Below, piece by piece: positions 1 through 12,596 of a stretch of 64,000 bases of DNA. The notes beneath the pieces were generated by a model, which worked only from the letters and a program-made list of their open reading frames with translations, made no database searches and was not told the DNA's origin. The position numbers and the translations under genes are program-made. This stretch comes from Cotesia glomerata (taxonomy: Eukaryota > Arthropoda > Insecta > Hymenoptera > Braconidae), in assembly GCF_020080835.1 (NCBI RefSeq), contig NC_058166.1:17323043-17387042 (forward strand). The letters run 5' to 3'. The stretch's first letter is position 1. Every line of letters begins with the position of its first letter.

Positions 1-860
1 TATTTTTTTATGACAATAATATTAAAGTTAGCCGAAATTTTTAATCTTTTTATTTATTAAATTAGCACAAAAATATTTTTTAAAAATTGCACTTAAAATT
101 TTTTGAAAATGAAATTTATTTTTTTATGATAAATTTTTTCATTAAAAAAAATATTCTAAAAATGTTTAGATGGCTAAATTTATATATTATGACAATAATA
201 CTAAAGTAAGCCGACATTTTTTATCTTTTTATTTATTAAATTAGCACAAAAAATATTTTTTTTTAATTGCACTTAAAGTTATTAAATTTTTTTGAAAATA
301 AAATTTATTTTTTTAATTTTTTTGAGATAAATTTTTATCATTAAAAAAAATTCTAAAAATTTTTAAATGTCAGCTAACCTCATTTTCATTTTATGCCATT
401 AAAATTAGCACAACAATTTTTTTTTTTTTTTTTTTTATTTAATCATAAACTACAGCTACAAAATTGTTTTTAAAAAATTTAATTCATAATTTTTTAGAGC
501 TTCTACAGATGAACTTTTTTAAATCAATTTTCTTTTGCTATAATTTATTAGTTAAAAAATTTCTAAAAACTAAAAAATGTCTCTCAATTTCAGTACCATT
601 AATTTTTAATTAAAATTCTATTGAATTTTTTTTTTTTTTTTAATTTAAAGTATAAAAAAATTATAATTTACACTTTTAAAAATTGAATAATTTTCACAAA
701 ATTTTTTACAAAATAAAAATTATTTTTAAAGCTATTTTTCTGCTTTTTTTTCTAATATTAGTCGCTTAAAATTTTTAAAGGCTTTATATTTTAAAATTCT
801 CACACTTATAACTAACAATTAATTTAAAAACTAATTTCTTACACTCGATATGAATAAAAA
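1..860. repeat. AT-rich degenerate MITE remnants
   Basis: Very AT-rich sequence with no coding signal. Phrases such as TTAGCCGAAATTTTTAAT, TTAGCACAAAAATATTTTT and AAATGTCAGCTAAC recur here and again at 5.0-6.3 kb, 19.95 kb, 37.6 kb and 52.9 kb. They are decayed copies of a short element family whose ends read ATGAAAATTAAGTTAGCCGA and its reverse complement. Confidence 0.55.
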
Positions 861-899
861 ATCCCTGATTTATTTATTTATTTAAGCCGGGACGGTAAA

Positions 900-1180
900 C
901 ACCCAATAAAGTATAATAAATCAATATCAATTTGATAAATATCATGAATAATTTCCTTGACATAGTAATGCGGACGGAAAATATTTAATAGCGAGCCGGA
1001 GATTTCCTATCCTTCCTACCCGTTGATTTTATACACAAAATATCGACCTTGAGCTTAATTCCACGTGAACGAGGGTATTAGGTAGTAGATGGAAGGAATT
1101 CATAATCACAAGATTACCGTTGCCACAATTGTCCAATGCTCGTTTTAATATCTATCTGTATCTTAATGACCCAATACCGA
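900..1180. other. unique, GC-richer intergenic segment
   Basis: This stretch has clearly higher GC than its surroundings and does not recur in the window. No ORF with splice signals or start context is visible. It could be a conserved non-coding or regulatory block, or an exon of a gene lying to the left. I cannot assign a function. Confidence 0.3.
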
Positions 1181-2243
1181 GTTATTATAAATAATTATAT
1201 TATTATTATTGATACTATTCAATTAAAAATATAAATAGATTTTTTTTTCTGCGCAAAACTTAAAAAAAAAATCAATTAATATTGAATAATTATTTATAGT
1301 TTTGATATTCTCGACGATAAATTTATAAAAGTAATTTAAATTTCAATTGCTAAAAATAATTTTATCTTAAAATGTCTTTTTGATATACAATAATTTAATA
1401 CTGAGTACAAATATCAGTACTGAGTGACCTTCTAGTAGGTAAATAAAACTTATCAGAAAAAAACAAAATATTTTAAACTAAAGTATTTGTACCTAAACAC
1501 CTTAACACTGAGTCACGTGAATTATAATATACGAAATAAATTATTTTTCTTAATTACTGGACAGTAATATAGTTGGTCAGTAATATAGAGTTTCGGTAAC
1601 TAGCTAGACACTTAAGTATAGCGTCTTATAATTGTAAATAATTTATTATTTTAATTTACTATTATGCGCTTATTTATTATATCAGTATCAATATTGATAT
1701 AATTTAATAGATAGTGAAAGTAAAAATTAATAATTAATAATAAAATGAATGAAGAGTGTGAGAAAATAATTCCATTACAACTATATATCGGTGCTGAAGT
1801 TGAGATAGGTTCTGAAGGGTACGAGAAATATGCTGTGAATAATATCTTTGATCCACATTTTGAATGTGAGTATTCTGAAAGTAAAAAAAATAAAAACATT
1901 AATATATTTTTTTATTCTTTTCTTGATCTGTATCTCGATTAATCTTTCGGCAATGGCACATCGGATTCCAAGTATTGATAAACTCTGTAAGCAAATTATT
2001 ACTTACAATAATGTTATTTTTCCAATTTGATTCATCAAATCCTGACAATTATTGTCAAGTTTGTTATTTTATAAAACAATTAATTTATTGATTCATTTAT
2101 TGTATTATTAAAGCTCATTTTACCGTAGACATCTTCTTGGCAATGATTTATTGAATCTTGCTTTCTGGATAGTTATTTATAGATTCAAGTTAAAATAAAA
2201 TATTTGTTTATTTATTCTTTTAGTTTAATCAAACAATTTTGAA
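1181..2243. other. AT-rich intergenic DNA, no supported gene
   Basis: AT-rich and apparently mostly unique. Two overlapping short ORFs on the plus strand (ATG at 1745, and a hydrophobic run at about 1890-1960 without its own upstream ATG) are visible, but neither has convincing codon use or recognisable homology. Confidence 0.4.
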
Positions 2244-3400
2244 TCTATATTATTGAGAGAATAAGAAAAATTTTGTGTCCAGGATAGTCATATGGTTTTT
2301 TTAGTGAAATTTAGTGTCATTGCGAAGGTCTTGGTTTGAATTTGTGCTTTTTCAAGGTTTTATATCATTCTCAGCGATAGGCAATTTATTATGATAAGTA
2401 TTTAGGCTGTATTCGAAAATGCTCTGTCTCTAGATACATAATTAAGAAATTACCTTGTATCTTGTGAAATATTGACATTTTTAAAGATATAAGCTCATCA
2501 TGATGTTACCTTCATCGAGAGCTTTCATTTGAGTACCCACATCAATTTTTCATATATTTTATATATTTATATATATGTATGTATAAAAAATATATCAAAA
2601 ATGCATGTTGGTACTTAAATGAAAGCTCTTGATGAGTGTAACATCAGGGTGAGATTATATCTTTAAAAATATAAATAATTAAGAAAGTACAGTACAATTT
2701 AACAAATATCTTGTAAAATATTGAAATTTTTAAAGATATAATCTCATTTTTAAGGATATAAGCTTATCCTGATGTTATACTCATCAAGACCTTTCATTTT
2801 AGTACCCACATCAATTTTTCATATATTTATATATATTATATATATATAAATATATGAAAAATATATCAAAATGCATGTGGGTACTCAAATGCAAGCTCTT
2901 GATGAATGTAACCTCGGGATGAGCTTATATCTTTAAAAACATCAATAATTAAGAAATCACCTTGTACCTTGTAAACTATTGAAATTTTTAAAGATATAAG
3001 CTCATCCCGACATTACATTCATCGAGACCTTTCATTTGAGTACCCACATCAATTTTTCATATATTTATATATACTATATATATGAATATATGAAAAATAT
3101 ATCAAAAATACATGTGGGTACTCAAATGAAAGCTCTTGACGAGTCTAACATCCAGATGAGCTTACATCTTTAAAAACGTCAATATTTAAGATAGTATAGT
3201 TCAATTTAACAAAATTCATCTATATATATTATTAAGAGAATAATAAAAATTTTTATCCAGGATAGTCATATGATCTTCGTTTTTTTTTAGTAAAATTTAG
3301 TGTCATTGCAAAGGTCTTGATTTGAATTTGTGCCTTTTCAAGGTTTCATATCATTCTCACCGATAGTAAATTTATGATAAGTATATATAGATTTTTTAGC
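2244..3400 (+). mobile_element. Helitron-type element, truncated, double 5' end
   Basis: The element opens with TCTATATTATTGAGAGAATA at 2244, the 5' sequence shared by the intact copies at 8859, 56608 and 58468. It is followed by several palindromic units of the family satellite, each with GTACCCACAT and ATGTGGGTACTC arms around an AT core. A second 5' end (TCTATATATATTATTAAGAG) starts at 3219. The family 3' end, a hairpin followed by CTAG, is missing, so this is a rearranged or truncated copy. Confidence 0.65.
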
Positions 3401-3419
3401 AAATAATCAAATTATTACA

Positions 3420-3767
3420 AACTTGAGACAGATTTTAGAGAACGTTAAACGACGGTATGAAAGAGTGAAGCAAATGGCGTCTCTTGCAACATATAGATGT
3501 GTGCAGATGGCTTGTCAATAACGAAGTAGAGTAGTTGATTAGCGTGCATCTTCTAATATGCTCGAGTGACTCTTATTTATTATATTATTTATCTCTGCAA
3601 TCCAACTACTCTGTATCTCCCGAGCATTTTCAGCCTTCAGTCCATTGTCGAGCGATTTAAGAAGAGGATCTGTCATATATAAAATAAAATATTTATTTAT
3701 TTTCGAGTCATAGCTTCACTTATCATTTCTTCTTTATTTTTCGTGAGTTTATTGTTTTAATTTTGCA
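3420..3767 (+). promoter_or_regulatory. candidate promoter with TATA box
   Basis: TATATAAAA lies at 3676-3684, and a possible initiator (GAGTCATAG, A at 3710) follows 34 bases after the first T of the TATA box. That leaves a 5' leader of about 58 bases before the ATG at 3768. The upstream 240 bases are GC-richer than the local background and unique in the window. Confidence 0.45.
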
Positions 3768-3953
3768 ATGGAAATTAAAGAGTTTGTTTCTTCGCCAAGT
3801 TCTCCAAGATCTGCTCGATCGAGCCGTCGATTCGCTCCCCATCAGCTGAGAGACCGTGGCCCGCTCTTTTCTTCCCTCGAAGAGTTACGTGACAAGCTCA
3901 ATGAACTCCTGGGTAATTACGACGACGTCCGTCTCAATTTAGTGATATCGTGA
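3768..3953 (+). CDS. uncharacterised short protein or first coding exon
   Basis: An ORF of 61 codons starts at an ATG placed 58 bases after a likely initiator behind a TATA box. The product is rich in Ser, Arg and Pro at residues 8-30 (SSPSSPRSARSSRR), then has a Leu/Glu/Asp-rich segment (SSLEELRDKLNELLGNYDDV) that could be an amphipathic helix. It has no signal peptide or membrane segment. Codons prefer G or C in the third position, unlike the AT-rich surroundings, which argues for real coding. The last bases read ATATC then GTGAGT, a near-ideal splice donor at 3951, so this may be the first exon of a longer gene whose next exon I cannot find before PP2A-B. Otherwise it ends at the TGA at 3951-3953. 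I recognise no family. Confidence 0.45.
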   Translation: MEIKEFVSSPSSPRSARSSRRFAPHQLRDRGPLFSSLEELRDKLNELLGNYDDVRLNLVIS

Positions 3954-6330
3954 GTATGTGGTGTAGGGACTACTTCGTATCACGATCTTCACCTTCATTA
4001 GCACTAGACTAAATTGGCTTATAGTCTTCTCAAAAGGGATCCAGTAGTTTTTTTTTCTGCAAATCATTTTTATTTATTATCATTCATTTTTTTATTTTTA
4101 GCGTTGTTTTAATAACTACTTACTAATCGGGTGATTATTTAAATAACTGTTATTTTAGCCTGTGAACGCTCGGCTCTATTTGTCAATTTATTGTCTGGGT
4201 ATAAGAGGATAATTAATTTAACCTTGATAAAAAATTATTGTTTTATAAACAGATACAGAGAAGAATATTTTTTTTTAATTAAAATATTTAGAAGATACTT
4301 TTTTATTACCTATTTACTTATTACTTATTAATGAGCAAACTGAGAAGTATTGTTGTTTTATTACTTATATAAAAGCTGTTATATAAATTACATTAGAGAT
4401 TGTAGATTAAAGACTCTTCCTTATTATAATTTTAAATTTTAAATTATGTAATTTTAACTCTCACTCATTTTACTTTTAGAGTTATTGTTTAGATGCAGTT
4501 TTTTTTTTTTTTTTTTTTTTTTGCAGAATATGATTTAAAAATATGTAACCTGAAAATTTATGAAATTTTCAAAAATTTACAAAATTTTTTTAATTATTTT
4601 ATGAAAATATCAAATAAAATTAGCTATTATGATTTTTTAAAATGAAAAAAAAGTTATTAATGTTATTTTTGGATTTTTTATAGCGAAAAAAATTAATAAT
4701 GTTATTTTTGGATTTTTTATAGCAAAAAAAAAAACTGAAAATAAACAATTACCTTTTAAAATAATATTTATGAAATTTAGATAGTTTTAAAAAAAAGTTT
4801 TTTTTTATGATACTAAAGTTAATTGTCAATTGTAAATTTTTATAATATATAAATCAATTACAATAAAAAAATCACATTAAATTTAGGTGTCACTTTACAA
4901 TTTTTTAAATTTCTTTAACAAACAAATTTGTTCCAAAAAGTTATTTTAAAAAAATTGCATTTTTAATTTATTAAAATTTTTAAATGTCAATTTTTTTTTC
5001 TTTTTTTTATACCATAATTTATTTATTAAAACAATTCTTAAAATCATCAAATATCTTCTAAAGTAATGATATTAAAGTTAGCAGTCACTTAATAAATTTT
5101 TTATTTTATTTAACAAATAAATTATCTGAAAAATCAATTTTAAAAAATTGCATTTATAATTTTTTAATATTTTTAAACGTCAATTTTTTTTTGTCATTTT
5201 TTTTGCTATAATTTTTTTATTAAAAAAATTATCAAATATAAACTAAATTAATGGCATTAAAATCAGCAGTCACTTAATGAATTTTTAATTTTATTTAACA
5301 AATAAATTTTTTCAGAAAAATCATTTTTAAAAAATTGCATTTATAATTTTTTAATATTTTTAAATGTTAAAATTTTTTTTTGCCACAATTTATTTGTTAA
5401 AAAACTTCTAAAAATGATTAAATATCTGCTAAATTAATTATCATGCTAAATAAATTTTCATTAAACAAAAATGTTTATAAAAATTCCCACTTACAATTTT
5501 TTTTAATTTTCACATGTAGAATTTTTTAATAAATTTTTTTTTATAATAATTTTATTGTTATAAAATTAAAAAAAATTCATAATTTTCTTCATAACTTCAG
5601 TGTAATTTTTTTTTACTTACTTATTTTTTAATTTTTCCCAAAATATCAACCAAATATTAAATAATACTAAAGTTAGACGACGTTTTTAATTTTTTGTTGT
5701 TTTTTTCATTTATTAAATTATAACTGAAAAATATTTCTAAAAAATTACACGTGTAATTTATTAAATTTTTTACAAATGATTTTTTTTGTAATTTTTTCAA
5801 ATGACATTAAAGTTAGCTGTCCATTAACTGCTTTTTAATTATTTTTAACAAACAAATTTGTGCAAAAAAATTATTAAAAAAAAATTGCATTTTTTAATTT
5901 TTAAAATTTCTACTTGTCAATTTTTTTTTGCTATAATTTATTCGTTACAAAAATTCTTAAAATTATTGAATACCTATCTGCTAAATTGAATTTCAATTTT
6001 TTCAATAAAAAAAAATTCTAAAAATTTTTAAATGTCGGCTCTTAATTTTCATAAATATTAAAGAAAATTACCATAAAATTTTTTCAAATTCAAATTTTCA
6101 TGACACTGAAGTTAGGAGAGGTGTAAAAATTTTTGATTTTTTTTATTAATTAAATTACAACTAAAAAGATTTTTCTAAAAAATTGCACTTATAGTTTTTT
6201 AAGTTTTTTACATGTGACAATTTTTTTTTTTTTAATTAAAAATTTTTTCAATAAAAAATTTGAAATGTCGGCTAACTTCATTTTCATTTAAATTTTCAAA
6301 TTTTTTCACGACATATACTTCAAATCTTCC
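3954..6330. repeat. AT-rich decayed MITE field, no gene
   Basis: About 2.3 kb of low-complexity AT DNA. Successive stretches repeat the phrases TTAAAAAATTGCATTT, AATTTTTTAAATTTCT and TTAATGACATTAAAGTTAGC roughly every 200-250 bases, as expected of many old tandem or nested copies of the TTAGCCGACATTT element family. I see no exon, RNA gene or promoter. Confidence 0.5.
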
Positions 6331-6499
6331 CGCGCAAACTATAAATTCCCACCAAACAAATTAACAAATCTCAGTATAAAAAAAAATTATCTTCACAATA
6401 TTCTTATTTAAAAATCAAATTAATCCCCTAAAAAAAAAAAAAAAATAGACAAAAAATCCCAATAAAAAATAACAACAATAATAATAAAAAATATTTTTA

Positions 6500-7323
6500 G
6501 TTACCACGCGCGCTAGCGGCAGTATAATTCCATGAAAACCTCCAGAGGGCGTGTAAGCCGGCTGTAGCTCGACAAATATGGCGGGGTGTAGACATTGATA
6601 GAATAAAAGACGCACATAAAATCCACCTCTGGCGTTCGATTGCTGTAACAAACGTTTCTCGAATACAAATTACCATTGGTCTGACGCTTGACGTCATATT
6701 AATCGTATAGAGATCAAATTAGCGAGTGTGCCGTCGCAGCGAGCGACAATACAATACAATATTATAAAATATAAAAATTGGCTGGTGCCTCCGAGCCAAA
6801 GGAACCTTATTAAATAAAATAACCCAACAAACTAGTAATAGTACATGTTGTACACATTTAATATATAAAACAGTGACACTGAGACTGCGACAAGAGTAGC
6901 AAGTGGGGTAGTGATGGTGGTTGGACACGCGTGACTTTAAATAGTATACCTTGTTAAAAAAAATCTAAATAATTAATAAATAAATATGCGTGTTGCGAAT
7001 ATGTGACACTAGTTTTACAAGTGAATACACCTTCGTGTGTCCTAAAATAATAATAATAATAATAATAATAATAATCCATAAAATAAATCCTAAATTTTAA
7101 AAAAATATTATTTCAGTTTGCTAAAAAATAAAATAAAATTTAATTTTTAAACTCCAATAAAAAAAAATAAATTTTTATTAAAAAAAAAGGACGGACTGAG
7201 ACCGGTGCAAGTCGTCCGTATTTCCACCCACTCTCTCATCCTTCCCTGAGCTTGTGAGAAAGAAAGAGAGCGAGAGAGAGAAAAAATATTTTGTTAAAAA
7301 AAAAACAATTTAAAAAATAAATA
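6500..7323 (+). promoter_or_regulatory. PP2A-B promoter and 5' leader region
   Basis: GC content rises sharply at 6500-6950, immediately 5' of the PP2A-B start codon, as expected for a broad housekeeping promoter. A TATATAAAA string is at 6862-6870, but no initiator at the right distance stands out. The leader continues through a (TAA)n tract near 7048-7073 and an AG-rich stretch at 7255-7285. The transcription start cannot be fixed from sequence alone. Confidence 0.4.
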
Positions 7324-9541
7324 ATGGCCGGTAAGTAAAGGTGGTCATTAATTAATTAATTAATTAATTAATTAATTAATTAATTAATAGACTTAAATAA
7401 ATAATTATTTATTAAATATTTTATCTTTCATACTCCCACGTTGCCGTTGCAAGATAATAGAGCAGCAACCACCTGGCCCGCATACTTTAAATAGTTAGTG
7501 TCTTTTAAATCCTTGGCACTGTTTCGCTAAAGGATAATTATTAGGATCATTCTAGGTTGATAATTTAATTAAAATTAAATTATCCGACATTTAAAAATTT
7601 TTATAATTTCTTTTATTGAAAAATAATGTTTTAAAAAATTAAAACAAAATTTTTCACATTCTAAAAAATTTTTAAAATTACAAGTGGAATTTTTTAATTA
7701 ATAAAAAATTTTTCTGTCGGCTAACTTAAAAAAATTCCGGGGTTTTTTTTAAAATAATTATTATTCTGGAATAAAATCAAAGCGTCAATTTTTTAACCTA
7801 AAAAATTTATAGAGTGATTGTATCTCCCTCTAAGTTAGATACTCCATCTTGCTCTCGACGTCTTTCTCTACCCTCTCTCTGACTCAGTGAGTCTCAGTCT
7901 CTCCTTTAATTTTTTTTTTCATTCTTTATTATTTTTATTTAGACTTTATGTTAGTTAAGTTGTAAAAATTAATTTCCTGATTTTTCAACACAAGACTATT
8001 GAAATAAAATAAAATAAAATAAAAAGGGAATCCTCCATCCCTCCGCCATAACGCGACCGTGGGTGCAGATGTGTTCGTCGTCGACAACGACAACCAAGAC
8101 GACGGTGGCGACTGTCTAATAACATGATGGATTGTGGTGAAACTTCAAGTAGGCTTCTATGGATATAATAAATAAATTAAATAATCCATCAGATTTCTCA
8201 AAGATTATTTTAAAAATAACCACCTAGATATTTATTTATTTTATAATAAAATAAATAGATTTTTTAAAGACGCACTAATTTAATGCTGTAATTTTAAATC
8301 GCTTTCAAGCCTGGGCATCCTAGCCTCACATTTTTTCTTTGCTGTTTATATGATAAATCTTAATTGCTTTTTAGTTTTTAGCAGGTGAAAAATAAAGAGG
8401 GTTTATTTTATTGTTTTTGTTGCAGGCAATGGTGACATTCAGTGGTGCTTTTCCCAGGTGAAGGGGACACTCGAGGACGATGTCACTGATGGTAAGAGAA
8501 TATATTTATATCTTCTCATTAATATTTATTGATATATAGTCATGTTTATTAATATTTAATATTGAATATTGATTATTTTCAGCTGATATAATCTCATGTG
8601 TGGAATTTAATCACGATGGGGATCTTCTGGCTACGGGAGATAAGGGAGGACGAGTGGTTATTTTCCAACGAGACCCTATAGTAAATATTTTTGTTTATAT
8701 ATTTGTGGTTGAAAAGTTATGAGGCTATTTATTTTATATTATCTAAGATTTTTAGATTAGTAATTGCTATCAAAGTTTTACGACTTGAAATTTTTATTAA
8801 AATATTCTGTAAAAACTTTTTTTTTTGTCAGAATAATTATGAATTTTTTGAGTATACATCTATATTATTAAGCCAATTTATTATGATAAGTATTTAGGCT
8901 GCATTTGAAAATGCTCTATCTCTAGATACATAATTAAGAAATGACCTTGTATCTTGTGAAATATTGACATTTTTAAAGATATAAGATCATCCCGATGTTA
9001 CACTCATCGAGACCTTCCGTTTGAGTACCCACATGGATTTTTCATATATTTATACATATTATATATATATATATATATATATGAAAAATATATCAAAATG
9101 CATGTGGGTACTCGAATGAAAGGTCTTGATGAGTGTAACATCGGGATGAACTTATATCTTTAAAAATGTCGATAATTAAGAATATACAGTGCAATTTAAC
9201 AAATATCTTGTGAAATATTGACATTTTCAAAGATATAAGCTCATCCTGATGGTACACTTATCGAGACTTTTCATTTGAGTACCTACATTAATTTTTCATA
9301 TATTTATATATATTATATACATGTATATATGAAAAATATGTCAAAAATGCATGTGGGTACTCAAATAAAAGCTCTTGATGAATGTAACATCAAGATGAGT
9401 TTATATCTTTAAAAATGTCAATAATTAAGAAATTACATTGAATCTTGTGAATTATTGACATTTTTAAAGATATAAGCTCATCCCGACATTACACTCATCG
9501 ATACCTTTTATTTGAGTACCCACATCAATTTTTGATATATT

Positions 9542-9590
<49 letters not shown>

Positions 9591-12565
9591 TAAATATAAA
9601 TATATAAAATATATCAAAAATGCATGCGAGTACTCAAATGAAAGCTCTTGACGAGTGTAACTTCGAGATGAGCTTATATCTTTAAAAACGTCATTATTTA
9701 AGAAAGTACAGTGCAATTTAACAAAAGTCATTATTTACTAAAGCAAAATTTTAATTACTATAGTTCACAAATCACGGCAGTCACATAGTGACTGCAAGGT
9801 TGCTAGTATAAATAATTTTGTTAGAATTTTTTATAAAAAAATATATTTTATTACGTAATAAGTCTAACTGTTTGAAAAAAAAATATTAAAAGTCTTGTAA
9901 CAATTGACCATTATTTGAGATAAATTGTCATTGTAATATACTTACCAAACTAATAATATTTTCAGAGTAAACTTACCAAACTAATAATATTTTCAGAGTA
10001 AAAATAGTATACCAAGACGAGGTGAATACAACGTGTACAGTACATTTCAAAGTCATGAGCCCGAGTTTGATTATCTAAAATCGTTAGAGATAGAAGAAAA
10101 AATAAATAAAATAAGATGGTTAAAACGAAAAAACCCGGCGCATTTTTTGTTATCGACAAATGACAAGACAATTAAACTATGGAAAGTTAGCGAGCGCGAC
10201 AAGAGAGTCGAGGGCTACAATACCAAGGAGGAAAGCGGAGCAGTACGTGATCCAGCGTGTATCACTGCCTTGCGAGTACCAACCATAAAGCCGATGGAGC
10301 TGATGGTTGAAGCCTCTCCTAGAAGAATATTCGCAAACGCCCACACCTACCACATTAACAGTATAAGTGTAAACAGCGATCAAGAAACGTACCTAAGTGC
10401 CGACGACCTCAGAATAAATCTTTGGCACCTGGAAATAACTGATCAAAGTTTTAATATTGTAGACATTAAGCCAGCGAATATGGAGGAGCTGACGGAGGTC
10501 ATCACCGCAGCAGAGTTCCATCCTGTTGAGTGTAATTTATTGGTTTACAGCAGCAGTAAGGGTACGATAAGGTTGTGTGACATGAGATCTGCAGCTCTTT
10601 GCGATCGTCACAGCAAACTTTTCGAGGAGCCTGAAGACCCAACAAATAGAAGCTTCTTCTCCGAAATTATTTCTAGTATAAGTGATGTCAAGTTAAGCAA
10701 TTCCGGCCGTTACATGATCAGTAGAGACTACCTCAGTGTCAAAGTGTGGGACTTACACATGGAGACAAAGCCTATTGAATGTTATCCTGTAAGTATTTTT
10801 TTTTTATTTTTAAAATATTTTATTTTTTTATTTCTATATTTTATTTTTTAAAATATTAAATTTTTTAAAATATTTTATTTTTTTGTTTTTATTTTTAAAA
10901 ATTTTTTATTTTTTTTAATATTTTTTTTTTTATATTTTATTTTTTTAAATATTTTATTCTTTTGTATTTATTTTTATTTTTATATTTTGATTTTTTTAAT
11001 ATTTTATTTTTTTAAATATTTTATTTTTAAAATATTTTATTTTTAATATTTTATTTTTTTAAATATTTTATTTTTAAAATATCAGAATTTTATAAATTAT
11101 AATTAACATTTTTTTTTATTTGTTATTTAGGTACACGAATATTTGAGATCAAAGTTATGTTCTCTTTATGAAAATGATTGCATTTTTGATAAGTTCGAGT
11201 GTTGCTGGAGCGGCAATGACTCGGCTATAATGACCGGCTCTTACAACAATTTCTTCCGTGTCTTTGATCGAACATCTAAGCGTGACCTTACTTTAGAAGC
11301 GGCACGTGATATTGCCAAGCCAAAAACACTTCTAAAACCACGCAAGGTCCGTACTATTTTTTTTTTTTCAATTTTATTTTTTTATTTAAGAGGCTAAGGT
11401 AAAAGATCTAGTTATTTTATTCTAATTTAGAAAATTAAATCTTCTCAAAAAACAAATTATCTTAAAAATTACAATTCAAAAATTATATTCACTAATTTAT
11501 TAGAGTTGATTTGTTTTTTTTTTTTAATTAAAAAAAAAATAGCAAGTGTCAATAATTAGGCCAGTGTCAATAACTGGGTCATTTACCTTATTTTACTTTA
11601 GTTTAGAAGCATTAATTTCAGGTAATTTACTTTCCATTTTTTTATGTTATTAATTAACATTATGAGAATACAGAAAAAAAATAAAAAAAGTTGAAAATTC
11701 AAAAAATTCAAAAGAAATAAAAAAGATTATTAATTTAGAGTAATGTCGCTATGGCTGAAACGGTAATCGGAAAAAAATTTTAAAATATGAAAAAATTGTA
11801 TTATTTCATTAAAATTGTTATAAAATAAAAATAATAATAATAATTGTATCACATTTACAATTTTTCTGAAAAAAAAGCAACTTCAAAATTATCGCTCCAT
11901 TTTTTGTTACAAAAATTATTATTATTATTATTTTTATTTTATAACAATTTTAATGAAATAATATGAATTTTTCATAACTTAAAAATTTTTTTCGGGATTT
12001 GGGTGGAGCTATATTATATTATATATTATATTAAGATTTTTTGTATCAATTTTGTATCAATTTTGGATGGCCGCAAAAAGTTTTGACTTTATGGCCAATT
12101 AAATAAATAAATAATAATTATAATAACTAAAATTATCCCCAAATTTCAATTTTTACTATTTTTAAAAAATTCAAAAAAAGTAGTAAAAAAAATATTTTTT
12201 TTTTTTCAGGCAGTAGCCATTTTGTGAAAATTTTTTTTTTTTTCAAATTTTCCGTAGTTTCAGCCATAGCAACAATACTCTAGATTAATAATCTTTTTTA
12301 TTTTTTTGGTTCAAATTACTAGGAGAGTTGAAATCGTGGGTATTTTTTGTCAATTTTTTGAGACCCCACTGCTTTATCAGCTGATTTTTTGAATTTTCAT
12401 CTTTTTTAATTTTTTTATTTTTTTCTGTATTTTTATAATGTTAGTAAATAACTTATAAAAAAATGGACAGTAAAAATATTGATTGCCTTTTTTTTACAGC
12501 ACTTAAAAAAATTACCTGAAATTAATGCTTCTAGACCAAAATACCTCCTTAATTAATTAACTATT

Positions 12566-12596
<31 letters not shown>

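Noticed and set aside
1745..1942. 65-codon ORF on the plus strand (MNEECEKIIPLQLYIGAE...)
   Set aside because: AT-rich codons, a low-complexity tail, no promoter or splice evidence and no recognisable family. It may be chance.
1880..2030. Hydrophobic run resembling a signal peptide (FFILFLICISINLSAMA)
   Set aside because: No in-frame ATG upstream within a sensible distance and overlap with the ORF above. Not supported as a gene.
6415..6928. Short minus-strand ORFs in the PP2A-B promoter region
   Set aside because: They overlap each other in different frames in a GC-rich promoter and show no protein-like features.
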